Assembly (NCBI GenBank): GCA_029204225.1
Contig: CM055102.1
Location: 43,722,733 to 43,786,732, forward strand
DNA from: Diphasiastrum complanatum
Taxonomy: Eukaryota > Streptophyta > Lycopodiopsida > Lycopodiales > Lycopodiaceae
Direction of reading: 5' to 3'
Length of the DNA stretch: 64,000 bases
Part shown: one piece after another, positions 11,342 through 24,576 of the stretch
Numbering within the stretch: position 1 is the stretch's first letter
Layout of the letters: each line of letters opens with the position of its first letter
The notes under the pieces: generated by a model
Database searches by the model: none
The model's input: only the letters and a program-made list of their open reading frames with translations
What the model was told of the DNA's origin: nothing
Program-made: the position numbers and the translations under genes

Positions 11342-12149
11342 CTACCTAAGGTTACCATGCATTTTGATCCATCTAAGTGAAAACTTTTCATCAATCTTGA
11401 GCTAGAAATTGTCAAGGCCCATTTTCCTAGCCATCTTGTTTAATCTTGGATCAAAAGAGATCAAAAGGACGTTGATTGGGTCTGACCTGGTACTGTACGG
11501 AATCAAGTGCTCAGACACGTGTGAGGAAAATCCAATTTCAGTTTGGAAGTTCTCTCTCATGCTTGATCCATTTATCTTGCTTGATAGCTTGTTTTGAAGC
11601 TATTTTTGTCTAGTTTATGATGCAATCAGTTTCATTCCATTTGGTTGAGCCAATCAGAATAAGCTTTTGAAGAGGGTTAGGTAGGGCACCTAGACCTGGG
11701 TGGACACATTTGGTTTGGTCAAGAAATTGCTTGGTTGATCCAAAATCATAGTTGTATGCTTACTAATCTCATCTATTTGTGATCTAGGCACTGTTTTGAG
11801 ATCTTAGCCATTTTGTTTCATGCAATATCATTGTATTTGAGTCAAATTTGGTTTCATAGTGTACTTCACACGTGCTAAGAGTGTTTGATCCTAACTTTGC
11901 CTATACTCCATCATTTGATGTGAAATAGATCTTGTTTTAGAGAGATTTGAGTAGCTAGTGAGAATCAATTCACAAATAGTTGCAAGAATTTTCATAGGAG
12001 GAGATAGTACTCTATTATTGGAATTTATAGAGAGTGTGTAGCAACATTTATTGTTCATCATTTGAGTTTTCTTCACTTCAAATGTCTTCAATGGGTTCAT
12101 CCTTGTTGGAACCAAGTGAAAGATTGTCCACTTCAAACTATTCCTTCAA
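11342..12149 (+). other. Untranslated leader of the copia element
   Basis: About 0.8 kb between the primer site and the first gag-like sequence. No open frame of note was seen. It includes an ACACGTGTG motif near 11515, related to the LTR palindrome. Confidence 0.6.
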
Positions 12150-13237
12150 GACGTGATGAACATAGTTCTTGGCCTTGAAGAAGAACCACAAGTTCTTCAA
12201 GAGGTTCAAATATACAAAAAGAGAGCTAGGATGGCTCTCCACTACATTAAGATGAATGTCTCTAATGAGATATTGGTACTTGTACAAGAGCCAAAGAAGC
12301 TTAAGATTGTCTCAAGACTATCTATGAGACTAAGAATACCTCTAGGCTTCTCACTCCTCTCAAAGTAGCCAAAAGAGTGATGAGAGTGCATCTAGTTATG
12401 TTTTGAGAGTAAAAGATATTCATAGAGAACTTGCTTGTATTGGTGATTCCATCAATCAAAATGAGCTTGTTCAAGTCATTCTCAATGGCTTGAAAAGTGA
12501 ATTTGATAACCTTGTCCAATCCTATGCCATTAAGGAGGAGCTACCAAGTTTGGAGGCTCTCCAAAGTGTGCTAATTTTGGAAGAATCAAGACAAGAGTAC
12601 AAGCTCTTGAGGATGGACAAGCTTTCTCTCACTCATAATGATGGCAAAGCTCTCTTTGCCAAGGATAAGCACAAAGGGAGGAGCAAGAACCAACATCAAC
12701 AATCCTCAAGCAAGGACAAAGTCAAATCCAAAGACAAAGATGAGGAAGAAGATGATTCCTCTAATGCTTCATCATCCAAGCTCAAGAAGAAGAAGATCAA
12801 GTGCTTTTATTGTGGCAAGAAAGGTCATTATGCCACCAATTGCTTCAAGAAGAAGAATCAACTCAAACAAGCCAACATTACCAATGAGAAGGAAGACACT
12901 ATTGCAAGTGATGGAGAGGGATCTCTTATGGTCTCTAGTTTGTCATCTACTCCTTTCAAGAAGGACGGCCTATGGTATATTGATAGTGGAGCCTCTTCAC
13001 ATATGTGTAGCTCCAAGGACTCTTTCTCTTCTATTGCACCTTATGATGGAGTCAAGAAATCAATATACACTACAAATGATTTTGAATGTCCTATTGAAGG
13101 CATAGGGAACATTCCCTTGAATCTTGCATCCTCTAAAGTTCTTTCTCTCTCTAAAGTTCTTTATGTACCTAAGCTTACCAAGAATCTTATTAGTGTTGGC
13201 CAATTGCTTGATAATGGCCTTGATGTAAATTTTCACC
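12150..13237 (+). pseudogene. Ty1/copia gag and protease, truncated
   Basis: Encodes the retrotransposon capsid region (pieces such as YKKRARMALHYIKMNV, then LKSEFDNLVQSYA), a Lys/Ser-rich spacer, a CCHC zinc knuckle CFYCGKKGHYATNC (about 12811-12852), and the aspartic protease DSGASSHM (about 12982-13005), ending in LYVPKLTKNLISVGQL. The segment from 12403 to 13237 is open; the part before it needs frame shifts. The ORF stops matching the family at about 13237, where an opposite-strand copia element begins. No integrase or RT of this element survives downstream, so it is dead. Confidence 0.88.
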
Positions 13238-13697
13238 TGCATAAAAGGAACAACCTACCCAAAACACAAGAGGGAAACCAAAAAAACAAAGCAGTACTTT
13301 TAAAGCAGGGGATTACAGCAATCTACAAATGACTCCTACACTTGCACTTGTCAACACACAGAGATTCATTAAGTTTCCATCAGACTTTGAATTAAAGGAA
13401 TGTGAAAAACAATACAGTGTTGCAAAATGAAAGCCTATGCCACATATGCCTACTGCTTATTTTCTTGTTGTCTCCTAAGAACAAGCTCTTTGTGTTTCCT
13501 ACAACTCCCTCTGCTTTCTGCTTGCTTCTTTCTATTCTGCTCTACGTATCTCCTATGTATTCCTACTTTCTATACCTAATCTTTTTTTGTGAGCACAGTT
13601 AGAAAATAACTAGCTAGTTTATCTACTAACTATCTTGTAAACTGTTTTGCCACTTGTGTTTGCAGGTTTGAAGGGTTGTGAAGTTCACCCATCAACA
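13238..13697 (-). mobile_element. Probable 3' LTR of a minus-strand copia element
   Basis: On the minus strand the pol remnant is followed by a purine-rich tract (GAGGGAGC, 13698-13706) and then TGTTGATGGGTG, a good LTR start. The far boundary at 13238 is inferred from the point where the interrupted gag stops matching its family and where TATGCA would give a TG...CA end. Target duplications were not confirmed. Confidence 0.5.
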
Positions 13698-13706
13698 GCT
13701 CCCTCT

Positions 13707-15540
13707 TGAACCGAGGAACCATTCATACAATTTGTAGTGATTCCCAAGCCCATTCGATGCTTTATGAACGATGGCTGGCACAATGGCTTTGTCAGAATGT
13801 TTGCAGACATGTCTGCAGATTTGATGTACCTTGGAATGAGCATCCCCTTCTGGATCAGATCTCTGACATGATGATACTTCAAAAGTATATGCTTGGTCTG
13901 TAGAAAAATGGATACTCTATAAGGCAAATTGCAGTCTTGCTATCCATGTTTATCACTGTGGGATCTTTTGCTGCAGCACCCCAAGCTCTTGGAGTAAGAA
14001 TCTAAGCCAGACAATCTCATTGGCATTCTTCGATGCTGCGATGTGCTCCACTTCACAGGATGATTGAGCAACCAGGGATTTTTTTTTGCAAACCCATTTC
14101 ACTGCTGCTCCACACATTATGAAACAACCACCTGAAATTGACTTGTTGTCAATTCTAGAATTTGCCTAGCTCACATCGTTGTATGGTAATAGTGTACAAT
14201 TTGCATTTTGCCTATACATTAGGCCATAATGTGGTGTCATCTTGACATATTGCGCTATCCACTTTGCCATTCTATAAAAGCTTTGGTCCTGGATTATTTC
14301 CAAATTGACCGAGAGTGTATATTGCCGTAATTATGTTAGGCCTTGTGCACATTGCCAAGTACATTAAGCTCCCAATCAGGTTTCTATATGGAATTCATTC
14401 TATTTCTTTCTTCTCTTTTTCTATTTTGGGACTGTCTTCCAATGTTAAGTTTGCTCGTGTTTCCGTTGGAGTACTTTTGCCCTTGCAATTCTCCATCTCA
14501 TAGTCCCTCAGAATCTTCAAAGCATACTTGCTTTGATATAAAAGAATTGTTCCTTCGTCTCTATTCCTTGCAATCTACAGGCCAACACAAACCTTTGCCT
14601 CACCTAGTTCCAAACTCATGATCCAATAAGCTTTTCACCTTTTGGATGAGCTTACCACAATTCCCAATCAACAATGAGTCATCTACGAAGAGTGTCATGT
14701 ATAAGAAGTTGTGGGCCTTCTTGCAATTACAATCGGCATTCAATGGTATCATACCTATTGACTTAATCAATCCTCTTATACCACACTCTTGTAGCCTGTT
14801 TCAATCCATAGATGCTCTTATTGAGCTTACACACATGATTGGGATAATTCTTATTGGCAAAGCCCTGTGACTGCTCCATAAAAATTTCCACATCTAGTAC
14901 TCCATGTAGAAATGTTGTTTTAACATCAATTTGATGTATTTCAAGGTTGAACAAGACTGCCAAACAAAGCAGAACTTGAATGGTGGTCATTTTCACAATT
15001 GGTGAGAAAGTCTCAAAGTAATCTATACACGATTTCTGAGAGAAACCTTTTGCTACTAATCTGGCCTTGCACTTATGCCCAGAATTTGCTGGACAATTTT
15101 GCCTACAATAGGAAAAGTAAAACAACATTCTCTATAATTTATGATCATTCAATCCATCAACCCGTAAGTTACAACATGATCAAGCTTTTTAGGCAATGGA
15201 CTCTAGTCACTAAAATGATAAAGTTCTTGGTCAACTGTTAATTTCGTAGCACTTGGTCTCATTTACTTGTCTTCATCACTCTATTGTGATGTCATGTCTT
15301 CCTCATTTGCATGATCTTTTGACATCGGTAATGTTTCCTTTGGTCTTTCATCTAATGGTACTGAAATTGAACAGACTTTGTTTAGTTCTGTTTTCCTTAT
15401 TTGAGTTTCAATATTGATGGCATGCATAAAAAGTTGTGTAGGTGTCATGGAATGTGAATTCTTTCATACCAACTTTGATTTTGTCGAGAAGGCTAGTGTA
15501 ATAGTACATCATTGTGGTTTTTGCAGCAATGGGTGGGTCA
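13707..15540 (-). pseudogene. Ty1/copia pol (RT and RNase H), decayed
   Basis: Minus-strand protein pieces in order: CKARLVAKGFSQKS, VKTTFLHGVLDVEIFM, CKLNKSIYGLKQATRVWYKR (15128-14763); a changed catalytic box, TLFVDDSLLIGN (near 14690); the RNase H part WVCKKKSLVAQSSCEVEHIAA (near 14080); and the end region TKHILLKYHHVRDL and ADMSANILTKPL (13880-13740). This is the normal order for RVT_2 and copia RNase H. Many stop codons and shifts are present. It lies antisense to the copia gag upstream, which it probably interrupted. Confidence 0.85.
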
Positions 15541-16019
15541 TTATGTTGTAAATCCTTCTAGAGCATTGTTGAATTGTTCATCATGAACATATATAGTCGA
15601 GCCAATTGTTGTTCTATAGTTGTCATAGCGTCAACAATAATGGTTGAGATGTATAGTTAATCTTCAAGAAGATTATGGTTGTCCCACTCGATGATGAAAA
15701 TGATTTTTCTTTTGTGCTGAAGGTTTTTGACAAGGGTTCACATGTGAAGGTTTAAGTATAAATTAATAAAAAAATTTATGTCAAAGGTCCTTTTAAAAAA
15801 TTATCAAGGGTTTTTCAACAAAGATTTGTGAGCAATTATTCACTATATAAATATTAAAAATAACTAAGGAAAACAAGAATGGGAAAAGGGAAAGTGAATA
15901 TAAAAGTGGTGATTCCGCTGGTTTAGGAAGCTTGTGACAGCGAATACTTGCATAATTGGTTGTCATTGATTGGAGTTACAAATTGTGTTCCATTTAACTT
16001 TTTCAAATCACTCTTGAGA
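15541..16019. other. No recognised gene
   Basis: AT-rich sequence between a copia pol remnant and a gypsy integrase scrap. It may hold decayed LTR or leader sequence from either, but no ends were identified. Confidence 0.4.
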
Positions 16020-16480
16020 TAAAGTGTATTTAATTCGAAAAGAGCCTTCTCTCATGAACTTGAGATTTCCCTCGATCAACTTCGTCTTGTACATGAGAAT
16101 CAGGTCACCATATTCAAAGTCTTTCTTGTGAAGGAATCAATCATGCCAACTATTTTGATGTGAGTTTTTTTGTAGCTAACACATGGATTGTTAATCAACG
16201 GGTTTCACACTTGACTTGTTTAATGTTTTATGTCGGAATTGGAGCGACTTTTCTTTATATAAATGTTCTGTTGTGGTGATCCATAAGGATGGTATTAAAA
16301 ACTTTTTAGGCACCACTACATCTTGTCCATAAATCAGTTGGAAAGGTGTCTGATTGGTACTAACTTTAAATGTAGTTCAAAATGAATAAGAGGTTAATTA
16401 TATCACTTCTAAATGAGAAGCTCTTGCCATGGTTTATAACATTAAGAAATATCAACATTATTTATTGGCTAACCCTTTTG
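16020..16480 (-). pseudogene. Ty3/gypsy integrase C-terminal fragment
   Basis: On the minus strand, pieces such as PIRHLFQLIYGQDVVVP and, about 240 bp later, YGDLILMYKTKL correspond to the last part of gypsy integrase (TPF.LVYG...P and the G.LVL.Y...L segment). The fragment has several stops. No chromodomain or LTR was recognised. Confidence 0.55.
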
Positions 16481-18592
16481 CATTCTTTTTTGACTATCAA
16501 GCTTTGTTGTATTTTGTTAATTGGCCTTGTACGAATAGAAGAGATGGTTGTTGCTAAAACAAAAAGTTGAATTTTGGATTGTGGTATGTAAAAGGAAGTA
16601 GCACTATTTAGATCATCTATCAAGGATCCAAAATGCACCGCCTAGCAAAGAAATACCTACCAAACTTTCAGACACAATTTTATTTTTAGTAAATGTTATA
16701 TCGAAGAGGTTATGTCATGTACTTTTAGTACATCAGTGCTTTTCAAGGCAATATAATATCCATTGTAAGCTTTTAGGCCCAAAAGGAGCTATTAGCCTTA
16801 AGAACAAGGCGGTTCCCTCTTTAGGCCCTTCAAAGTAAGTAATAAGGATAATAGGCCAATAAGGGCCCAATGTAGTTTGAATAATACTTAACAAGCGCTA
16901 ACTATCCCTCGAGATAGTTAAGTTAAGTAAGAGCATTGTCTATAACTAGGCAAGAGACATCATTTTGTGGATCTTTTGGCTCATTTGCAAGTGAGAGCTT
17001 CTAGCTTCCTTGTGAATGTGAGCCATGAGAATCTCCATTGCTAGGTCTCATGTGCCCTATCTACATGAATCCATGCTCATTTACATTGCTTGTACTCTTC
17101 TTTTCATTACTAATGTGATTCCATTGAGATCTCATTGTTTCTAGCTTTCTATGGATATGCTATCCTGAATGCTTTGTACTTTTCTTGCTCTTAGCTTTAC
17201 TTCATTGTTATTGCTATTTGCTTGAGATTTGGCACATGACAGGTTAGCAAATATTTCGGAATGTCTTATGATGTGAGGACCTCTAAAAATGAATAAGGTA
17301 GAGTAGCTGACTCTAAAACATGCTCCTTATTCTCTAATAACTAGCTAGCTCTACAAGAAAGGTCCCAATTGAATCTTATATAGAAGTGTCCTACTCCATA
17401 AAATTGAATTCAGAGTAAAGTTAACTCATGAACAATAGGAGGTGGGCACTTTTTATAGATTCTCCAAGGAAGATTTTGATGGCCAACCCTTCACAAGAAT
17501 GTCTACTAATCCATAAAATCATGTGATGTGTGCCAATGATTTAGAAAGCTATAAGAACTAGATCAAATGTCTATACAACCTGCATAGTCCAAACTTAATT
17601 CCAAAAGTGGGAAAATAGTTGTATACTCATAGATAAATAAACGTGTTCTTTGCAAGAAGAATGTAGCTCTTCAGAGTAGGCTTGATGAGCTTATTGCAAA
17701 ACACAAGTAAGATGGGAAGTCAATTAAAGAATGTTTAGGCAAAGAATTAGCAAGTAATGAGGCAATTGTTCAATGATTGCAAATTCAAGTTGTTAGCTTC
17801 AGGCAACTTGTACAAGTTGCTCAAACATTTCTTTATTATCAACGATGCTAAGATGGATACAATCGCTCCCATTGACACTATACGACAGTCTAAGCAAGCT
17901 GAGCACTATAACACCAATACACCATACTTAAAAAAAAATGTGATGACATTGCAAGAGAACTATAAAGGTACGCTTAAACAGAATGAACTGAAAACTGTAG
18001 ATCTCCACGCCAAGTATATGGAAGCGCACATCAATGATGAATCTAAGGTAGATGATAGTGACAAAGGATGAGGCTATTGTGGAATACAATAAAATAAACA
18101 TGGCCTCCAACACTAACATCACTCTAGAATTGGAACACCATTGTTTATTGCTTTCACATCAACTTGGCATTCTTGTGGATAACATATTCCATTATAGTTT
18201 TAACTTTTTTTTAATGGTCGTGTCAAAAGAGCATATCAAATTCTGAATGAAATTGAAAGAATGTATTTTTACTTTGGTTGTTATTCATAAATAATTTAAG
18301 ATCAACATTTTGCATACTTTTTTAAATCTTCGGATGCTCAGTCATTTGTGTTTTATTTGCTCTTTTTTTGGTTTTTTGTTTTTTTGTCGTGATCGTGCAT
18401 ACACATCAGAATTATCCACACATATCACTTTTTGAATTTCATTTAAATTGCATTTGCATCTACATCCACCCCTACAATTTCAACTCCCTCTATATCAACA
18501 CATATACAAGAATAAGAGACCCTCTTGGACTAGCTAGAACTATCCACGCCTATCCAAGCCCATTAAGCATCTTGCACCTCTCATAACCATGT
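16481..18592. other. No recognised gene
   Basis: AT-rich. One 104-codon frame (17757-18071, plus) is hydrophilic, begins MRQLFNDCKFKLLASG, has no similarity that I recognise, and is too weak to call a gene. Text near 16770-16930 (AGGCCCTTCAAAG and similar GGCCC-rich words) suggests old LTR sequence. Confidence 0.4.
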
Positions 18593-19640
18593 CGCCCCTC
18601 CAACTACAAGATGTCCATCGATATCTCCTCAACGTTGAGCCGAATCTCATATCTTTTTTCTCTCTGTTTTGGCACACTATTATAATGTTGGTATAGCACA
18701 CTACTTGAAGAATTTAGCCAACCTTGATATACATCGCCCATGCACGTTTAAGGAGCTCCCCTATGATCTTACCCAAACACGTGGCTTAGCTACTTTGCAA
18801 TCTACCTTTTTTTTTTTCCAATCTCCATATTGGTTAGGTTGATGTTCCACCTTTTTTACCATGACATGTCTTGCGATTGAACATTGGGCATAGATCAACT
18901 CAACTTAAGCCAAGACATGGCACATCCACCCTCCACCCCAAAAATGATTCCTATGACGCTTTCTAATTACATGCGTACATCTTCACTCAAATCTTGTCGA
19001 GGTGCACCAAAATTATTTCAAGAAATGTCTACCTCTAGTGACTAAGCTTATCCATGATTTCCTAGCTCAATACTAGACCTTGCAACCTGACGGGCCTACA
19101 AACTCTCATTCCTAGCCTTGAAATTGTAGTCCCACTATTTTAGAGACACCATTGCCAACCTCCAATCACAATCCAAATGGCAGGAGGAGGTCTATCTTTT
19201 ATTGGGCCTCGGTCCATCCAAGATATTATTATGTGATGTTCAACATGGGCAGAAGGATCCATTGTGGAGCATTGTAACTTCTCCAAAATTCAATCAAGAA
19301 AGAGTTGGATAACCCTCGTGGAGTTCCAACAAAGTCTTGATGATTTTGCAAAAAAGTATAAATAGAGTTCAGACAAGGTAGTAGTAGAAGCAACGAAAAA
19401 CTATCGTATTCTTCTATTGATCTCAAAAGTCATGCTACATGGGATGGTTGTTTTGATGAGTGTTACTTTGATCTCAATAAAGTATATATACTTGGCCTTG
19501 ATTGGCTCCCTATCTATCGCACATTTTATTGGTCTACCCTTGGCTCCTCCATTTTTATAATATGAATGGAATGATGGTAGCTTACACAATGGCTCCAAGG
19601 CATACACCCCATGTTTAGCCCCATTTGTGAGATAGCTCAC
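18593..19640 (+). pseudogene. Decayed unknown ORF
   Basis: Plus-strand pieces in changing frames look coding: SPLQLQDVHRYLLNVEPNL (18593 on), NLDIHRPCTFKELPYDLTQTR (about 18720-18785), and a later SDW-like aromatic stretch. Stops are frequent. I do not recognise the family. In this context an old mobile-element protein is the likeliest source. Confidence 0.3.
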
Positions 19641-20654
<1,014 letters not shown>

Positions 20655-21218
20655 GAGGATGAATGCTTATAGATGTTTGGTTGTATCTCTATTAGGCTTT
20701 ATTCTTTCCATTGCATCTGAGATTTGCTTTGCTAATACATGTATATATTTTTCTTTAGTTTTTAGAAAGAATCTTTGATGCTTTTCAAATAGTTTAGCTT
20801 AGTTCTTGTCCCTCATAATGCTTTGGATATTAGGAGCAAATTTTTTCTTCTATAAGGAGCTCAAAGAGGAAATGTTTTCTCGTCAAGTGACCAAGAGTTT
20901 TATGTGCACTTTTATGCGCACGCACACAAAAGCGTGTGGAAAACAATATTAAGTTTTGGCTGCAACTAGGACCCAACATTCTTCAGTTAGCCCTCCATGC
21001 TTCTTCTTCCAATTCTCTCCCTCCCACTCTATGTTTCTGAAGGGCTGGTCAAACTTACCCCCAAAAAGTCCCTTCCACTAACACTAGCCGGCTTTTGCCC
21101 TCTTACCATGCTTAATACCTCCTATGAAGTTCTGGCTAAAGCCATGGCCTTGCGTCTCTCCCCCCCTCTTAAGTTTCATGTTGTCTATTGAGCAATTCGG
21201 CTTCGTGAAAGGTCATAA

Positions 21219-22635
21219 TGTGAAAGAAAAGTACAATTAGGATCATAAATGGGATTCATTCAATCCACAAGAGTGATTGGTTGATGTCATGGCCCTAATG
21301 GGAATTTGGACCATTAGGGGGTGCCTTGGACATAACCGGATTTAACCTGGATAGTATTTGAGTAGGACCATGGGGTCAAGTGACCACATGCATGCGGTAT
21401 TAGCATGTGTGTTGCATTCTAGTATGGAATGGAATGTACATGCACTATGCTATTGCATGGGTCTTAGCTACTATGGGTTAGGGGTACCTACATGCAGTGG
21501 ACATGCATGGGAGCTTGGCATGATCTGATTTAGTGCTTACATGTAGATTCGGTGCATGGACAGGTGGGTTAAGCTTTGTGCTCTATATATACCTTCACCC
21601 GTCTCCATGAGGATCATTGAGAGTCTTGCGGCCGTTATGCTGTCAAAGTGCAAAGCACTTTTATTCTATTGTGATTGCCTATCTCCTGGATTACTTAAGG
21701 GCTAGATCAACAGAGATCTAGAATCGGTTGGGTTGGATTCGTCTACTACACTTTCCCTTGGTGTTCTTGGAGCTCTACTCGGATTGAAAGTCTTGGGGGA
21801 AGTTTTATTGGCATCAAAGCAACCAATCGGGTCATGGGAGCGGCTTGGTGTAGACCAGTTTGCTGTGGAATCGTGTCATCAACAATCCGTGTGCTTTCGG
21901 TAAATCGGTGATCTTCCAAGTAGGTGTTCTACCTTTGTTTGGATGAATCGGTTTGGAATGGTCTTGTTAATTCGATTCGGTTTTTTCCGATTTTGGCATG
22001 AAACGAAAATTTTTCAATCTATTCTAGTTGTTGGACTTTTGGTTTCTGGTTTAAATTGGAAGTATTGGGAGACGTTTTAGTTGCATTAATATCAACATCT
22101 CCATCAAAACTAGCACCTAGAATTGACACAATGTAGATCTATAAGCAAGAGCAATCTAAACGAAATGTTTAAAGATCAAATAGGCCTCACATGTGTGAGA
22201 CATAGCCTGCTAAACCTTAGAGCAAAATACTTACACTAATTGAAGCATTAGATTCATCAAAATGCATGCAAAGAAAGAGATACACAAGCTTGATGCACAA
22301 TCCTCAAGATCTGTTGTTTCCAAATGAGCTCCAAATTGGACTATATACAAAAAGCTTGAGAGTTGGACTGATCTGAACTATTTCACACATGGGGACAATG
22401 CATCCACTTGTCCTTTGACACCTCCTAAGGTCTCAAACAAATCCAATCAAATTGCACCTCTTGAAAAAAGCTAGAATCTAAAAAAATGCATTCTAACTTG
22501 GAAAACTTGTCTATTTGCCTTCATGGCTCTTGAGATTATGTACAAGCTAACCTAGGCCTATGCTTCACACATGTGGAATGACATTATGTACATAAATTTG
22601 GCCTGATAAAGCTATATTTTGCCCTATTCCTCACA
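21219..22635. mobile_element. Insertion inside the LINE, LTR-like
   Basis: LINE RT stops at ...GFVKGHN (about 21219) and resumes at N-ITDSILNM (about 22639), so 1.4 kb was inserted. The insert begins TGTGAAAG and ends CCTCACA, consistent with LTR ends. The flanks CATAA and TGTAA are an imperfect 5-bp duplication. A TATA-like CTATATATACC lies at about 21583. TTGGCATCAAAGC at about 21807 resembles a degenerate Met-tRNA primer site. It has no coding region, so it may be a short non-autonomous LTR (TRIM-type) element or a composite of two LTR pieces. Confidence 0.5.
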
Positions 22636-23626
22636 TGTAACATCACGGACTCCATTCTTAATATGTAGGCACTAGATGACTCCCTTTTCACTTCCTCCAC
22701 TCCCTCTTTGATACTATGCCTTGACCTGGACAAGGCCGTTGATTGTATCAGATGACATTATATCCTTTGCAGTTGTCTAGCCTTGGGGATTCCTCAATTC
22801 TAGTGTGGTATTCATCAGGGCTATCCGCTTTCCCCTTGCTTTTTGCCATTGCTTTCTTGTGCCCTTCACCGTGCATCTTCCCTTCACCTTGTAGCTCTTG
22901 TCCACTCCCAAGTAGGCCCTCTCTCGCATCAGTTGTTTGCCGATGATGTCACTTTTTTATGTCTCCTATTTAAATCTCATGTCCGACATCTCCTGCACGA
23001 CTTTTCCAAATTCTGCTACTGCTCTTTTATTCTTTGAATAAGGAAAAGTCTAAGCTTCATGTCATTGCTCCCAATCCTCGTCCCTAGGTTTTCACTTTAG
23101 CCATTCGAATCGCGCCCCATGGTACGGTCACATGGGGACCCCCTTTGACCTGCATCTCTCTATTAACCAACACTCTGATTGGTTCCTTCAATCTTTTGTC
23201 CGTAAGCTAGCCCCCTAGGACTCCCACGCCCAAGATTCTAGTTGTCCGTCACATACTAGCTGCCTATTTGGTTTTTTTTTCTCATCTCTTTGTCGCCACC
23301 AAAGCCCTCCATGATTCCTTCGCTGCTCTCTTTTGGTCCTTCCTTTGGGCTGGCAAACGCCCCCTTCTTTCCTAGCCGATCTGCACAGCCAACACGGCTG
23401 ATGGTGGCCTCAACGTTCATGACCATGCTCTTAAAAACAAGTTCCTCACGCTTTGTCGCCTCTCCTTTTTTATCCAACATTGGCACTCCCTTCTTCTCAC
23501 CTATATGGCTTCTACTGATGTTGTTCCCCCACTACTTGGTTGCTCCTTCTGCTTCAAGAGACATTATTATTTCATAAAACTTTGCTTCAGCCTTCATGGA
23601 GTTTCGTCACCACCTTTGTTGGTCCA

Positions 23627-23628
<2 letters not shown>

Positions 23629-23673
<45 letters not shown>
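23629..23673. repeat. (CT)n microsatellite in the LINE
   Basis: About 22 CT units within the LINE 3' half. Confidence 0.95.
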
Positions 23674-23676
<3 letters not shown>

Positions 23677-24576
23677 TGTGTCTTGCCTTGGCTCGCAAAG
23701 GCCTGATTATGTTTCGTCAGCTCATCCTTGTTCTCCCATGTAGATCCTTTCGTCTTCTATTGTAATTGCTAATAAGCACTCTCTAGTCAATTTTGCTTCC
23801 TTGGTTGCTCTTGGTTTGCATATTGCCCAGGACTCTTCCATTCTAGACGGCTGGTAGCCATCTCTTGACTCTTCAGGCTACTTTGCTACCCACCTCCGTC
23901 ACTGTTCTTCTCTCCTTCCGCACTTATTCAATACCAGTTGGTCTTGCTTTGACTCCTATATGACTTGGCACAAAAGATTCCTCATCGCTCGCTCTCTTCC
24001 GATAGGCAAACTCAGATATCTGGCTTATCGCATCCTAACCAAGTCCCTTCCACTCTTGGCCAAATGGCCCTTCCTTTCTGATCGCCTCTGTCTGGTTTGC
24101 CAACTGGAGGAGGAGACTGTTAAGCGTCTGTTCTATCATCGTCACTGAGATCTATGGTTGGAGGTAGTACATAATCTTCATCGTCACCAATTCTCGATCT
24201 CTTTGGCAATTGACACCATTTTGTTGGGCGAGTTGCAGATTCAGAAGCGCTCCTCACTTATATTTTGGCAGTTGTGCAAGCTTATGGTCCTTTGGCAGAT
24301 ATGGTTGACAAGGAATTAGTAGGTGTTTGATGGCTCTACCTCCCCTGCTCACAATGGTGGGCTGCTTCCAACTTGCTATGTATTTTTGCACTGCTATTTA
24401 GCTGTGTTTGACTACCTCCTTGCGTGGTGTGCAAATAGTCCTTTTTCTAACTGTTGTATAGTGCACCCTCACACAAGTTTTACACAGTTTTTGCCTTGGG
24501 TCACTGTTTACTCTTTGTACTTGTACATTTGTGAAGATATACTAGTATCTTAAAGTTTTGCAAAAAAGAAAAAAAC

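Larger units (their letters stand above)
20990..24576 (+). mobile_element. LINE (non-LTR retrotransposon) 3' part, split by an insertion
   Basis: Reverse transcriptase pieces in order: LVKLTPKKS..., MLNTSYEVLAKAMALRL, then EQFGFVKGH (21040-21215); after an insertion, DSILNM..., LDLDKAVDCIR, GIHQGYPLSPLLFAI (22650-22850), and LFADDVTFL (22930), the FADD catalytic box. Further on come FLWAGKRP and GGLNVHDHALKNK (23320-23440), then the zinc-binding zf-RVT end domain (KRFLIARSLP, CLVCQLEEETVKRLF, about 23970-24140). An A-rich end (AAAAAAGAAAAAAA) is near 24560. Stops and shifts are frequent and the endonuclease part is missing (5' truncation), as is usual for old LINEs. Confidence 0.85.

Noticed and set aside
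12638-13105. 155-codon Arg/Ser-rich plus-strand frame
   Set aside because: It is an out-of-frame shadow of the copia gag-protease frame with the zinc knuckle and DSGASSHM.
13733-13742. TTGTAGTG as the other end of the CACTA-like terminus at 9942
   Set aside because: It falls next to the purine tract and end of a copia pol remnant, and no 3-bp target duplication matches.
17757-18071. 104-codon hydrophilic frame
   Set aside because: No similarity, no clear start context or neighbours; within the length expected by chance in AT-rich DNA of this size.
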